A stretch of DNA of 64,000 nucleotides from Cutibacterium equinum (GCF_028021195.1 NZ_CP115668.1:744001-808000), one strand, 5' to 3'. Counted from the first letter of the stretch, positions 28,781 to 37,547 are shown. Numbers and translations are program-made. The notes: generated by a model from the letters alone, not told the origin.

Positions 28781-29566
28781 GTGCTGAGATTCGTCATCGA
28801 CCCCGGCGCCAACCGTGGCGTCGGGGTCGCCTTCACCGATCGTGTCGACCCTGCCGGTCGAGGGTTGGGCGGTCATGGTTTCGACGGGTTCAACCTGGGA
28901 CGCACTGACGAGGATCCCCGGGTTCTTGAGCATGTGGAGGCCCTGCGTGCACGCCTTGGCCTGGGTCCGGTGATGGTCTGTCACCAGGTTCACGGCAAGG
29001 ATGTGTGGCAGGTCGGGCCTGGCGACGTCGAGGGATGGACTGTGCAGCGCTATCTCGGCGACAAGGTGGCGGGGCAAGGCAAGCTTCCCGTCGCCGATGC
29101 CATGGTCACGGATCTACCCGGGGTCGCACTGGCCATCCGGGTCGCTGATTGCCTGCCCGTCGTGCTGGCCGACCCGAGGGCCGGTGTCATCGGGGTGGCT
29201 CACGCCGGTCGAGTGGGGTTCCTGGCGGGGGTACTTCCAGCCACCGTCGAGGCCATGCGAGGCATGGGGGCCACTGACCTGCTGGCATGGGTGGGACCCC
29301 ACATCTGCGGGAACTGTTACGAGGTCCCCGCTGACATGGCACAGCAGGTGTGGGCCGAGTACCCGGCGACCCGGGCGGTGACCCGACAAGGCACTCCTGC
29401 CCTTGACCTGGGGGCTGGTGCCCTGGCTCAGTTGGAGTCGCTGGGGGTCGCGGCAGTCGGGCTTGACCCCTGCACCTTCGAGGGGCAAGACCTGTTTTCC
29501 CACCGGAGAGATCACGGTGCAGGACGTCTTGCTGGCCTGGTGTGGAGGGCTCCCGGTCCTCAGTGA
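28781..29566 (+). CDS. pgeF: Laccase-domain purine nucleoside phosphorylase (YfiH/PgeF family)
   Basis: 261-aa cupredoxin-like multicopper-family protein. Zn/Cu ligands are the His of CHQVHGKDVW, the Cys of RVADCLPV and the His of GVAHAGRVG. GPHICGNCYEV is the C-terminal signature. Relatives phosphorolyse purine nucleosides or edit peptidoglycan precursors. GTG 28781 follows the ftsZ stop by 1 bp. The PLP-binding yggS gene that often follows it is missing. Confidence 0.87.
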   Translation: MLRFVIDPGANRGVGVAFTDRVDPAGRGLGGHGFDGFNLGRTDEDPRVLEHVEALRARLGLGPVMVCHQVHGKDVWQVGPGDVEGWTVQRYLGDKVAGQGKLPVADAMVTDLPGVALAIRVADCLPVVLADPRAGVIGVAHAGRVGFLAGVLPATVEAMRGMGATDLLAWVGPHICGNCYEVPADMAQQVWAEYPATRAVTRQGTPALDLGAGALAQLESLGVAAVGLDPCTFEGQDLFSHRRDHGAGRLAGLVWRAPGPQ

Positions 29567-29693
29567 GGGTGGATTTCTTCGCGGGTTGATGTGTCGGCAG
29601 TTCGCGTGTCCCGTCAAACCGTGGCAATATCCGTGGCAGGCTTGAACGGTGAGATCCCCGTGTCGGGGACATGCCCACGAGAAGGAGCTCCAG

Positions 29694-30212
29694 ATGGCAG
29701 GAATCGGCAGGAAGATCGCCTCGTACGTCGGCATTGTCGATGATCGTCGCTACGACGAGGAGGATCTTCCGGACGAGGAGCTCACCACGGAGGTCTACTC
29801 CGACGACGGGTACGAGCCATCTTCGGAGGTGACCCAGTTGCATCATCGCGATTCCACTGATCAGCGTGGTAGGGAGCACAAGGCGGTCCAGCAGCATCGT
29901 CGCCCGGAGCTCGACGAGCCGAGCATCGCTGACATCAACCGCATCCTGACCGTTCACCCGCGCAATTACAACGAGGCGCGGACGATTGGCGAGCAGTTCC
30001 GTGACGGCATTCCGGTCATCATGAACCTCACCGAGATGGACGACGCCGACGCCAAGCGTCTGGTCGATTTCGCTGCCGGCCTCATCTTCGGTCTGCGCGG
30101 AACCATCGAGAGGGTGACGAGCAAGGTCTTCCTGCTGTGCCCGCGCAATGTCAATGTCACCCCGGAAGACAAGGCCCGCATCGCCAGCGGCGGGTTCTTC
30201 AACCAGTCCTGA
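29694..30212 (+). CDS. sepF: Cell division protein SepF
   Basis: 172-aa membrane anchor and organiser of FtsZ. The N-terminal amphipathic helix ([13 protein letters not shown]) is followed by an acidic linker and the SepF core with [26 protein letters not shown] and [24 protein letters not shown] 6 nt before ATG 29694. The 127-bp gap after pgeF holds a 6-bp hairpin (29655-29669) and a CAATAT at 29629-29634 that might be a -10. FtsZ recruitment in lineages lacking FtsA depends on SepF. Confidence 0.95.
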   Translation: MAGIGRKIASYVGIVDDRRYDEEDLPDEELTTEVYSDDGYEPSSEVTQLHHRDSTDQRGREHKAVQQHRRPELDEPSIADINRILTVHPRNYNEARTIGEQFRDGIPVIMNLTEMDDADAKRLVDFAAGLIFGLRGTIERVTSKVFLLCPRNVNVTPEDKARIASGGFFNQS

Positions 30213-30223
30213 CGGCGACATCC

Positions 30224-30514
30224 ATGATCCTGGCCGGGACCATCCTCGCGTGGCTCATTCATATTTACACGATGTTGCTCATCGTGCGGATGATCATGTC
30301 CTGGGTGCCGCTGCTGGTCCCCGGCTTTGAGCCGCACGGCGTCCTGGCGGTGATTTTCGAGATTGTCTACACGATCACGGATCCTCCGATCAGATTCTTC
30401 GATCGACTCGTGCCTCCCTTGAGGTTTGGCAGCGTCGGTTTCTCGGTCGGGTTCATCATCGTGTTCGTCCTGCTGGCCCTCCTCCAGAGGCTGGTCGTTG
30501 CCGTCTTTTTCTGA
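30224..30514 (+). CDS. YggT-family membrane protein
   Basis: 96 aa with two transmembrane segments (about residues 3-25 and 72-94). The family motif TDPPIRFFDRLVPPLRFGSVGFSVGF lies between them. ATG 30224 is 11 bp after sepF. Conserved neighbour of sepF and divIVA; role in division or envelope not established. Confidence 0.9.
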   Translation: MILAGTILAWLIHIYTMLLIVRMIMSWVPLLVPGFEPHGVLAVIFEIVYTITDPPIRFFDRLVPPLRFGSVGFSVGFIIVFVLLALLQRLVVAVFF

Positions 30515-30668
30515 GGGGCCACAGATATACCCCGAAGGTGAGGTTGAGCCTTCCAAGTGACGCGAGGGCCGCGGTGGAGTAACCTTGCTCCCATCTCGTG
30601 TCCACCTCGGACCACCCATACGGTCCGCCTCACGGGACCTGACTGTTGCCGACATCTTGGAGTGCACA

Positions 30669-31754
30669 ATGACGCTGACCCTCGAAGAGGTGCGTAAGGT
30701 TCGTTTCCCGATGGTCAAACGCCCCGGAGAGGGCTACCGCGCCATTGAGGTCGATGATTTCGTCGACAAGGTTGAAGCGGCGTTCATGACCCTCACCGAT
30801 GAGAACGAGCGTCTCAAGGCTCAGGTCGAGGCCCTCAAGGCCGGCGACCAGGGTGAGCAGAAGCACGACCAGGATCTCGTCAACGAGAATGAGTACCTGC
30901 GTGCTCAGATCGAGGAACTGCGCTCCCAGCAGAATGATCGTCCGGTCTTCGATGCCGGACAGGCCGATCGTGCCAAGGCTGCCCAGCAGGAGGCCGAGAA
31001 TCGCGCCCGTCAGCTTGAGCAGGAGAAGGCATCCCTGCAGTCCGAGATCGCTGAACTGCGCCAGGCGGCCCAGCGTCCGGGCCAGGACATCGACCCGGCC
31101 GAAGTGGCCCGTCTGCGCAGCGAGAACGAGCGTCTCACCGCTCAGCTGCGTGACGCCCAGGCCCTCGCCTCTCGTAACGAGGCCGCTCCTGTCGCCCAGC
31201 CGACGACCACCGAGGACGGTGTCCAGAAGATCGTCGTGACCACCAGCGCCGAGGCCTCTCCGGCCGTCGTCCGCATGGTTGAGCTGGCCCTCGCCGACGC
31301 CGAGCGTGTCGTCAACGAGGCCGACGAGGAGGCCAACCGCAAGCTCCATGCCGCTGAGACCAAGGCTCACGAGCTCACCGTCGACGCCCAGACCCGTGCA
31401 GAGCGCATCGAGTCCAGTGCCCGTGTCAACGCTGAGAAGATGACCTCGGACGCCAAGAGCAATGCCGACAGGATCAACGCTGATGCCCAGAACCGCCGCA
31501 CCGAGCTCTTCCGCGAGCTCGAGGCTGAGCGTGACACCTTGGCCAGCAATGTTGACCACCTGCGTTCCTTCGAGGCGGGCTACCGCGACGCTCTCACCTC
31601 CCACCTGCGCGCTCAGGCTGACAACCTCGAGAAGGGTGTCTTTGAGCCTGCCGAGCTGCCCGAGCTGCTCAAGTCGGAGAACCGAGTCGCCCCCGGTGGC
31701 TCCTCCACCCCGCGTCTTGACGCCCTCATCGGCCGCGGCCAGCAGCAGAACTGA
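30669..31754 (+). CDS. divIVA: DivIVA/Wag31 polar growth scaffold
   Basis: 361-aa cytoplasmic scaffold that senses negatively curved membrane and recruits polar cell-wall synthesis. The N-terminal domain (MTLTLEEVRKVRFPMVKRPGEGYRAIEVDDF) is followed by long Glu/Ala/Gln-rich coiled coils split by a variable Gln-rich region. TTGGAG 6 nt before ATG 30669 supports the start. Monocistronic-looking, with a terminator at 31776. The 154 bp upstream hold no other gene. Confidence 0.95.
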   Translation: MTLTLEEVRKVRFPMVKRPGEGYRAIEVDDFVDKVEAAFMTLTDENERLKAQVEALKAGDQGEQKHDQDLVNENEYLRAQIEELRSQQNDRPVFDAGQADRAKAAQQEAENRARQLEQEKASLQSEIAELRQAAQRPGQDIDPAEVARLRSENERLTAQLRDAQALASRNEAAPVAQPTTTEDGVQKIVVTTSAEASPAVVRMVELALADAERVVNEADEEANRKLHAAETKAHELTVDAQTRAERIESSARVNAEKMTSDAKSNADRINADAQNRRTELFRELEAERDTLASNVDHLRSFEAGYRDALTSHLRAQADNLEKGVFEPAELPELLKSENRVAPGGSSTPRLDALIGRGQQQN

Positions 31755-31775
31755 CGCGACGCCCACTTCTCCAGA

Positions 31776-31811
31776 CATCGTGCTCCCAGCCACATGGCTG
31801 GGGGCACGATG
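31776..31811 (+). terminator. Terminator after divIVA
   Basis: A 16-bp stem (31776-31791 with 31796-31811, one G-T pair) closes a 4-nt loop ACAT. No T-run follows. Confidence 0.75.
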
Positions 31812-31975
31812 CCGTTCATGTGGAGTTCAACGTCGGAGCCGACACCAAGGATGACGAGTGAGTGGCATAGGTGTATTGTCTGCCCACAGTTCATGGCGCA
31901 CCGCGCATAGGTGATGACATGAACGGCACAGACCACCAAGCCGAGGACGATCCTCCCATGACGATGGAGACTTCC

Positions 31976-32398
31976 ATGTCAGATCACGATGTCGAGGCCA
32001 TCGCGGCCTCCCTGCCAGTGCGCGACGGCGATGAGCCCTGGACCGCTGATGAGGTTCGCGAAATCATCGCAGCCCTGGAATCGGATGTTCAGAGGATGGG
32101 TACCGCCCTTGCCAAGGCCGAGAACGACCTCGCGGATCTCATGAAGCAGGGCAACGACGGTGCGGGCATGGACACCATCGACGTCGGCTCATCCCAGTTC
32201 GAGCGTGACCAGGAGATCTCCGTCACCCGCAACGCCCGTGCCGTCTACAGCCAGTCCCAGCTTGCTCTGCGGCTGCTCGACGAGGGCACCTGGGGAACCT
32301 GTGAATCGTGTGGCAAGGCTATTGGAAAGGCTCGGCTGCAGGCCTTCCCGCGAGCCACCATGTGCGTCACGTGCAAGCAGCGCGAAGAGCGCCGGTGA
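31976..32398 (+). CDS. DksA/TraR-type zinc-finger protein
   Basis: About 140 aa. An N-terminal helical coiled region (EVREIIAALESDVQRMGTALAKAENDLADLM) precedes a C4 zinc finger, CESCG...CVTCK, typical of DksA/TraR. Such proteins insert into the RNA polymerase secondary channel; actinobacterial members resemble RbpA/CarD-era regulators less than DksA itself, and their role is not settled. Start uncertain: ATG 31976 has TGGAGA 5 nt upstream, while ATGs at 31919, 31958 and 31964 are also in frame. Stop overlaps lspA. Confidence 0.82.
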   Translation: MSDHDVEAIAASLPVRDGDEPWTADEVREIIAALESDVQRMGTALAKAENDLADLMKQGNDGAGMDTIDVGSSQFERDQEISVTRNARAVYSQSQLALRLLDEGTWGTCESCGKAIGKARLQAFPRATMCVTCKQREERR

Positions 32399-32964
32399 CG
32401 TCTCCCACGGACCCGACCGCGCTGCCAGCACAGCAGCTCAAGCGCTGGCGTCTCATCATGGCCGCCATCGCGGTGGTCGGTTATGGCCTTGACCAGTGGA
32501 CCAAGGCTGAAGCCGTCGCCCATCTGGACCCCAATGATCCACCGAGCTGGCTGGGTGGGTTGTTCACCCTGCGGTTGTTGCGTAATCCGGGGGCTGCCTT
32601 CTCCATGGGATCGACGGCGACGGTCCTCATCAGCCTTTTCGCCGTGGCGATGCTCCTCGTCGTGTGCGTGTGGGCGGTGCCGAGGGCTCGTCATCGGTGG
32701 TCTCTCATCGCCTGCGGAATGCTCATCGCTGGTATCTGTGGCAACCTCACTGATCGGATCTTCCGTGCCCCTGGGCCGTTGCGTGGCCATGTCGTCGATT
32801 TCATTAGCGTGCCGCACTTCGCGGTCTTCAACGTCGCCGACATCTTCATCACCTGTACCGCGATCCTCGTCGTCGTGATCTCGATCTTCGGTCACCATGA
32901 CGAAGAAGGCCACGGGAGCGATGACACTGTGAAGGGGGAGCGCGACGAGAAGGAGGAGATGTGA
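32395..32964 (+). CDS. lspA: Lipoprotein signal peptidase II
   Basis: 189-aa aspartyl protease with four transmembrane helices. It cleaves prolipoprotein signal peptides, including those of the window's lipoproteins. Catalytic aspartates lie in GNLTDRIF and [17 protein letters not shown] is also conserved. GTG 32395 overlaps the previous stop, and rluD overlaps the lspA stop. Confidence 0.95.
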   Translation: MTSPTDPTALPAQQLKRWRLIMAAIAVVGYGLDQWTKAEAVAHLDPNDPPSWLGGLFTLRLLRNPGAAFSMGSTATVLISLFAVAMLLVVCVWAVPRARHRWSLIACGMLIAGICGNLTDRIFRAPGPLRGHVVDFISVPHFAVFNVADIFITCTAILVVVISIFGHHDEEGHGSDDTVKGERDEKEEM

Positions 32965-33881
32965 GCGTCCTGCTGATACCCGATGGTCTTGACGGAGAGA
33001 GGGTTGACGTCGCTGCCGCTCGGATGAGCGGGGTGTCGCGATCCCGGATTGCTGATCTCATCGAGGAAGGTCTGGTCTTCCTGGACGGGCAGAAGGTGTC
33101 ACGGGCCTCGGTGCGCGTCTCCACGGGTCAAATGCTCGACGTCGACCTGTCTGATCCCGTCGCCACCCCGGCGATCACCCCTCAGATCGTCGAGGGGATG
33201 AGAATCGTTCATGATGACTCTGACATCGTCGTCGTCGACAAGCCGGCCGGTGTGGCCGCTCATCCATCTCTGGGCTGGGAAGGTCCTAGTGTTGTCGAGC
33301 ATCTGGCTGCTGCCGGGTTCACCATCTCCACGAGCGGGGCACCCGAGCGCCAGGGCATCGTGCAGCGACTCGACGTGGGGACCTCCGGCCTCATGGTGGT
33401 GGCCAAGAGCGAGCACGCCTACACCTTGTTGAAGCAGGCCTTCCGAGACCGCACCGTCAACAAGGTGTATCTGGCCTTGGTCCAGGGGCATCCTGATCCG
33501 TTCACGGGAACGATCGATGCCCCCATTGGGCGCGATCGCCGGCACGACTGGAAGATGGCGATCACTGATGGTGGGCGTCACTCCGTCACCCATTACGAGA
33601 CGATGGAGGCCTTCCGGCACGCGACCCTGCTCAGGGTTCATCTGGAGACCGGTCGAACCCATCAGATCCGAGTGCACATGGCGGCCATCAATCATCCTTG
33701 CTGTGGCGATCCCCTCTACGGATGTGATCCGGTGCTGGCCAAGGAACTGGGACTGGACAGGCAGTGGTTGCATGCCGCCGAGCTGTCCTTCACACATCCA
33801 GGAAGTGGCGAGTGGGTGACGTTCCACTCGGGGCTGCCCGAGGATCTTCAGCACGCTCTGGATGTGGTGAGGCAGGCCTGA
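32961..33881 (+). CDS. rluD: 23S rRNA pseudouridine synthase, RluD type
   Basis: 306 aa with an N-terminal S4 RNA-binding domain (about residues 15-70, [17 protein letters not shown]) and an RluA-type catalytic domain. The catalytic Asp lies in [17 protein letters not shown], and [10 protein letters not shown] is the second signature. lspA-rluD coupling is widespread in bacteria. GTG 32961 overlaps lspA. Confidence 0.93.
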   Translation: MSVLLIPDGLDGERVDVAAARMSGVSRSRIADLIEEGLVFLDGQKVSRASVRVSTGQMLDVDLSDPVATPAITPQIVEGMRIVHDDSDIVVVDKPAGVAAHPSLGWEGPSVVEHLAAAGFTISTSGAPERQGIVQRLDVGTSGLMVVAKSEHAYTLLKQAFRDRTVNKVYLALVQGHPDPFTGTIDAPIGRDRRHDWKMAITDGGRHSVTHYETMEAFRHATLLRVHLETGRTHQIRVHMAAINHPCCGDPLYGCDPVLAKELGLDRQWLHAAELSFTHPGSGEWVTFHSGLPEDLQHALDVVRQA

Positions 33882-33909
33882 ACCCTCGCTCCCGGGGGTA
33901 TGGGTATTC

Positions 33910-33937
33910 GTGCACCAGGGATGAACGTCTGGTGTAC
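33910..33937. promoter_or_regulatory. Inverted repeat between rluD and pyk
   Basis: GTGCACCAG (33910-33918) pairs with CTGGTGTAC (33929-33937) across 10 nt, with one G-T pair. No T-run follows. It may terminate rluD or act as an operator for pyk, whose candidate -10 box lies 48 bp downstream. Confidence 0.35.
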
Positions 33938-33985
33938 ATCCGACGGCGACAGACCCCTGAGGCGGTCTCCCGTGATGTAGGGCGC

Positions 33986-33991
33986 TATCGT
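33986..33991 (+). promoter_or_regulatory. -10 box TATCGT of a probable leaderless pyk transcript
   Basis: TATCGT ends 6 nt before GTG 33998. The intervening GAGGGT is too close to act as a normal ribosome site. Confidence 0.45.
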
Positions 33992-33997
33992 GAGGGT

Positions 33998-35431
33998 GTG
34001 CGTAGAGCTAAGATTGTGAACACCCTTGGACCGGCTGTGTCCAACCATGACGCCATGAAGGAACTCATGGAGGCTGGCATGAACATTGCCCGCCTCAACA
34101 TGAGCCACGGCGACTACTCCGAGCACCAGCAGCGTCTTGACCTGGTTCGCTCGGTGTCGGAGGAGCTCGGGCTCAACGTGGCGGCCTTGGCCGACCTGCA
34201 GGGCCCCAAGATCCGTACCGGCCTGTTCGAGAAGGCCGAAGGGGAGTCGAACGGCAAGATCGACCTCAAGATTGGTGACAAGTTCACCATTACCACCGAC
34301 GACATCCTGGGCAACCAGGACCGCGTCTCCACCACTTTCAAGGGGCTGCCCAAGGACTGCAAGCCCGGCGACGTCATCCTCATCGACGACGGCAAGACCG
34401 TTCTGCAGGTTGATTCCGTCACTGGCAATGACGTCAACTGCCATTGCACCGTCGCCGGCCCGGTTGGTGACCACAAGGGCATCAACCTTCCCGGTGTGGC
34501 CGTGTCCATCCCGGCCCTGACCGAGAAGGACGAGGACAACCTGCGTTGGGCCCTCAAGGCCGGAATCGATCTGGTCGCCCTGTCCTTCGTGCGTCACGGT
34601 TCCGACATCGACCGCGTCCACGAGATCATGGATGAGGAGGGACGCACCGTCCCGGTCATTGCCAAACTCGAGAAGCCGCAGGCCATCGAGAACCTTGACG
34701 AGATCATCGACGCCTTTGACGCCGTCATGGTTGCCCGTGGCGACATGGCCGTCGAGTGCCCGCTCGAGGAGGTCCCGCTGATCCAGAAGCAGATCATCGA
34801 GAAGGCTCGTCTGCAGGCCAAGCCGGTCATCGTGGCCACCCAGATGCTTGAGTCGATGATTCACGCTCCTCGCCCGACCCGCGCCGAGGCCGCTGACGTG
34901 GCCAACGCCATTCTGGACGGCGCCGACGGCGTCATGACCTCGGCTGAGACCAGCGTTGGCGACTTCCCGGGCGAGACCGTGCGCACCATGGCCAAGATCG
35001 TGGAGTCCACCGAGGCTCACGGTCTGGACAAGATCGCCAAGATCGACTGGGATCCGCACACCACCAGCGGCATCATGTCGAAGGCTGCTGCCGAGATCGC
35101 CGAGCGCGCCGAGGCCAAGTTCATCGTGGCTTTCACCAAGTCCGGTGACACCGCTCGTCGCATCGCCCGTCTCCGTCCTCGGACCCCGCTCATCGTCTTC
35201 ACCCCTGATGAGACCACCACCAAGGATCTCGCCTGGGTGTGGGGCGCCCACGCCGTTGTCACCCCGGTATTCAAGAATGCTGAGGAGCTGTACCGCTGGG
35301 TCAACGCCTACTTGCGTGACAAGGGTTTCGTGCCGGTCGGCGACCGCGTTGTCGTGCTGTCCGGGTCCCCGATGGACATCCCGGGCAAGACCAACGATCT
35401 GCGCATTCTTCGCATCAAGGAGGACGACTGA
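33998..35431 (+). CDS. pyk: Pyruvate kinase
   Basis: 477-aa glycolytic enzyme converting phosphoenolpyruvate and ADP to pyruvate and ATP. N-terminal RRAKIVNTLGPA, substrate-site segment NIARLNMSHGDY, catalytic-lysine region IAKLEKPQAIENL, metal/ADP segment VMVARGDMAVECPLEEVPLIQK and MTSAETSVGDFP are present. GTG 33998 starts the conserved MRRAKIV; a frame running further upstream lacks homology. A strong terminator follows. Confidence 0.96.
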   Translation: MRRAKIVNTLGPAVSNHDAMKELMEAGMNIARLNMSHGDYSEHQQRLDLVRSVSEELGLNVAALADLQGPKIRTGLFEKAEGESNGKIDLKIGDKFTITTDDILGNQDRVSTTFKGLPKDCKPGDVILIDDGKTVLQVDSVTGNDVNCHCTVAGPVGDHKGINLPGVAVSIPALTEKDEDNLRWALKAGIDLVALSFVRHGSDIDRVHEIMDEEGRTVPVIAKLEKPQAIENLDEIIDAFDAVMVARGDMAVECPLEEVPLIQKQIIEKARLQAKPVIVATQMLESMIHAPRPTRAEAADVANAILDGADGVMTSAETSVGDFPGETVRTMAKIVESTEAHGLDKIAKIDWDPHTTSGIMSKAAAEIAERAEAKFIVAFTKSGDTARRIARLRPRTPLIVFTPDETTTKDLAWVWGAHAVVTPVFKNAEELYRWVNAYLRDKGFVPVGDRVVVLSGSPMDIPGKTNDLRILRIKEDD

Positions 35432-35455
35432 TCGCGGGTACACCTCGATTGTCGC

Positions 35456-35496
35456 GATGTCCCTCACCCTTCCGGGGTGGGGGACATCCCCTTTTT
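35456..35496 (+). terminator. Rho-independent terminator after pyk
   Basis: A 14-bp stem (35456-35469 with 35475-35488, one G-T pair), loop TTCCG, then CCC and five T's at 35492-35496. The clearest intrinsic terminator in the window. Confidence 0.9.
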
Positions 35497-35561
35497 CCAG
35501 ACGGCGTGGGCGACATAGCCTGGACGGCGGATGACCTCGAGATGGTGGGGCGATGGGCTGG

Positions 35562-35567
35562 TAAAGT
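35562..35567 (+). promoter_or_regulatory. -10 box TAAAGT for the fluoride riboswitch transcript
   Basis: TAAAGT ends 7 nt before the first G of the aptamer core at 35575, so the transcript should begin at or just before the aptamer. No clear -35 element. Confidence 0.5.
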
Positions 35568-35574
35568 CCCCTAC

Positions 35575-35631
35575 GGCGATGGATCCCGCCAGGCTGATGC
35601 CGAACTGCCGATCTGGCTGATGGTTCCTACC
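35575..35631 (+). ncRNA. Fluoride riboswitch (crcB motif)
   Basis: GGCGATGG followed by TCCCGCC, then GGCTGATGGTTCCTACC, match the conserved blocks of the crcB-motif aptamer (GGnGAUGG, YCnCC, GCUGAUG, CCUAC). Two crcB fluoride-exporter genes follow, as expected. The 3' CCTACCC (35626-35632) is complementary to GGGTAGG (35643-35649), giving a 7-bp hairpin that would compete with aptamer pairing; this is the likely expression platform. The 390-bp pyk-crcB gap holds this element, the pyk terminator and two micro-ORFs. Confidence 0.9.
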
Positions 35632-35679
35632 CCGTGACGCGTGGGTAGGAGTCTGCCCTCGCCCCACTGATTGAGCGAG

Positions 35680-35733
35680 ATGAAGATGGATCCCGTGCAG
35701 CATCCTGGCTCTGAGTGCGGAGGATGGTCATGA
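35680..35733 (+). CDS. Possible 17-aa leader ORF
   Basis: ATG 35680 opens a 17-codon frame (MKMDPVQHPGSECGGWS) between the fluoride riboswitch and the next ORF. Its stop overlaps the ATG of the 33-codon ORF (ATGA). Ribosome site weak. May be fortuitous; listed because it forms a chain with the next two frames. Confidence 0.25.
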   Translation: MKMDPVQHPGSECGGWS

Positions 35734-35831
35734 GCGCCCACACCGTGCCGCAGCCGCACCCCTCCCGCATGGTCGCGTTCGAGAGGCATCCCGTCGTCGT
35801 CGAGTGGAAGGGTTCGTCACCATGGCAGTGA
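35730..35831 (+). CDS. 33-aa ORF overlapping crcB start
   Basis: ATG 35730 follows a strong GGAGG (35719-35723) by 6 nt and encodes 33 residues ending VVVEWKGSSPWQ. Its stop lies 10 bp inside crcB1, so ribosomes ending here could re-initiate at ATG 35822. I recognise no domain. Either a leader peptide coupling crcB translation to the riboswitch or a small protein of its own. Confidence 0.5.
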   Translation: MSAHTVPQPHPSRMVAFERHPVVVEWKGSSPWQ

Positions 35832-36253
35832 GATCGGGATTTCTCGATCGTCGCGGGGTACTGGTGGGGTTGGTTTTCCTGGGAGGATGCTTAGGCACTC
35901 TCATGCGGGCCGGGATCGCGCATGCCTGGCCTGCCCCTGCTGACGGTGTGCCCTGGGCGACCCTGGTGACCAATCTCCTTGGAGCCTTCCTGCTGGCCAC
36001 CCTGCTTGAAATCTTGCTCCAGGTCGGCCCTGACGAGGGGATTCGTCGAGCGATTCGGCTGTGTCTTGGTACCGGTGTCCTGGGTGGGTTCACGACGTAT
36101 TCCACCCTCGCCGTGGAGACTGGGCAACGGGTCATGTCCGGGCGGTGGCTGATGGGTGTTGTCTACTTGCTGGCCAGCGTCGGGATGGGCGCCTTCCTGG
36201 CCTGGGCCATGATCGCCATGGTGCGTGCTGCATGGGGCAGGAGGTCGTCATGA
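35822..36253 (+). CDS. crcB1: Fluoride channel/exporter CrcB (FluC), first copy
   Basis: 143 aa with four transmembrane helices. The Fluc signature is GGFTTYSTLAVET; the first helix has GGCLGTLMRAG and the second ATLVTNLLGAF. Forms part of a heterodimeric fluoride channel with the next gene. ATG 35822 has GGAAGGG 9 nt upstream. The stop overlaps crcB2. Confidence 0.93.
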   Translation: MAVRSGFLDRRGVLVGLVFLGGCLGTLMRAGIAHAWPAPADGVPWATLVTNLLGAFLLATLLEILLQVGPDEGIRRAIRLCLGTGVLGGFTTYSTLAVETGQRVMSGRWLMGVVYLLASVGMGAFLAWAMIAMVRAAWGRRSS

Positions 36254-36621
36254 CGATGCTGTGGATGTGCCTTGCTGGTGGTCTTGGTGCAGTCGCGCGG
36301 TTCCTCCTTGATTCGCGTGTCAACTCCCGATTCCCGGCGCCGGTGCCGGTGGGAACCATCATCATCAATGTGGTCGGGTCCCTGCTGCTGGGATTCATCA
36401 CCGCGGTAGCTCTCACTCACGTGGGGTTGTCACACAGTCTCAAGGGTCCGCTGGGCACCGGATTCTGCGGTGGTTTCACGACCTTCAGCACGGCGTCGGT
36501 CGAGACGGCGCGCACAGCTCTCGACCGTGGGATGAGCCTGGCTGTCGTGCACTGTCTGGGGATGGCGATTGCGGGAGTGCTGGCAGCGATCCTGGGTTTG
36601 TTCCTGGGATCACTGGTGTAA
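36250..36621 (+). CDS. crcB2: Fluoride channel/exporter CrcB (FluC), second copy
   Basis: 123 aa, four transmembrane helices, signature GGFTTFSTASVET and GTIIINVVGSLLLGF. Paired crcB genes with a 4-bp overlap are usual in Gram-positive bacteria, where the dual-topology dimer has become two genes. Lies directly before tRNA-Leu on the other strand. Confidence 0.93.
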   Translation: MTMLWMCLAGGLGAVARFLLDSRVNSRFPAPVPVGTIIINVVGSLLLGFITAVALTHVGLSHSLKGPLGTGFCGGFTTFSTASVETARTALDRGMSLAVVHCLGMAIAGVLAAILGLFLGSLV

Positions 36622-36629
36622 GCCGACGG

Positions 36630-36712
36630 TGCCCGAGAGGGGAGTCGAACCCCTACGCCCGCAAGGACAGCGCATTTTGAGTGCGCCGCGTCTACCATTC
36701 CGCCACTCGGGC
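36630..36712 (-). tRNA. tRNA-Leu, anticodon CAA
   Basis: The minus strand folds as an 83-nt type II tRNA. Acceptor stem GCCCGAG/CTCGGGC with discriminator A, anticodon stem GCGCA/TGCGC with loop CTCAAAA (anticodon CAA), a long variable arm and a T-arm with GGTTCGACTCC. It reads UUG leucine codons. The CCA end is not fully encoded (ACCG follows). Convergent with crcB2. Confidence 0.95.
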
Positions 36713-36857
36713 CGGCTTGCCTATTGTGCCACAGTTGCGCCGGTATGCCGATTTTGCGGCCATTGAGCGTTGCCGGTGACCGACGATCTGGTCGTGACCA
36801 AGCATGATGCCGTCATGATCGGGCGCGCAGGCGGGTGCGTTACGACCTGTCAACCAT

Positions 36858-36863
36858 TAGAAT
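36858..36863 (+). promoter_or_regulatory. -10 box TAGAAT upstream of the ANTAR regulator
   Basis: TAGAAT lies about 40 nt before the GTG start, giving a short leader with a ribosome site. No clear -35. The 190 bp between the tRNA and this gene hold no other feature I can support. Confidence 0.35.
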
Positions 36864-36902
36864 TGGACCGAATTGTCAACGATCGACATACAAGGAAGCA
36901 CC

Positions 36903-37535
36903 GTGAGCAAGCCACAAAACCCCACCCGGTCGACCTCTGATTCGTTGGTGGAGACGGAACATCCGCGTGTCGTGGTGGCCGAGGACGAGGCTCTCATCCG
37001 CCTCGATCTCGTCGAGCTTCTCGAGGAGCACGGTTACGAGATCGTCGGTCAGGCCAGTGACGGCGAGGAGGCCGTCCGGCTGGCCAATGAGCTTGAACCC
37101 GACTTGGTCGTCATGGACGTCAAGATGCCGAAGATGGACGGCATCACCGCAGCCGACAAGATCGCCGAGGACCGCATCTGTGCGGTGGTCATGTTGACTG
37201 CCTTCTCCCAGCGCGACCTCATCAAGCGCGCCAAGGAGGCTGGCGCGATGGCCTATGTGGTCAAGCCCTTCGATGCCTCTGACGTCATTCCGGCCATCGA
37301 GATCGCCATGGCCCGCTTCGCTGAGATTCGCAGCGTGGAGGACGAGGTCATGGACCTGGAGGAGCGCCTGGAGTCGCGCAAGATCGTCGACCAGGCCAAG
37401 GGCATCCTGCAGGCCAGCCTTGACCTCACCGAGCCGGAGGCTTTCCGCTGGATCCAGAAGACCGCCATGGACCTGCGCAAGTCGATGCGCGACGTGGCTC
37501 AGGGAGTTATCGACCACGCCGAGAACGAGAAGTGA
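36903..37535 (+). CDS. pdtaR: Response regulator with ANTAR RNA-binding domain (PdtaR-like)
   Basis: 210 aa. Receiver domain (about residues 20-135) with acidic pocket VVAEDEALIR, phosphorylation Asp in LVVMDVKMPKMDG and Lys in AYVVKPFD. The C-terminal ANTAR domain ends in ALxFRWIQ-type residues (EAFRWIQKTAMDLRKSMRDVAQ) and binds paired RNA hairpins as a transcription antiterminator. No cognate kinase gene nearby. GTG 36903 has AAGGA 6 nt upstream. The mycobacterial orthologue (Rv1626) also lies near polA. Confidence 0.93.
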   Translation: MSKPQNPTRSTSDSLVETEHPRVVVAEDEALIRLDLVELLEEHGYEIVGQASDGEEAVRLANELEPDLVVMDVKMPKMDGITAADKIAEDRICAVVMLTAFSQRDLIKRAKEAGAMAYVVKPFDASDVIPAIEIAMARFAEIRSVEDEVMDLEERLESRKIVDQAKGILQASLDLTEPEAFRWIQKTAMDLRKSMRDVAQGVIDHAENEK

Positions 37536-37547
37536 TCTCGACGCGCC

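Noticed and set aside
35547-35574. A second, truncated fluoride aptamer-like stretch (GGCGATGGG ... CCCCTAC)
   Set aside because: Too short for the pseudoknot and lacks the GCTGATG block; better explained as the promoter region containing TAAAGT.
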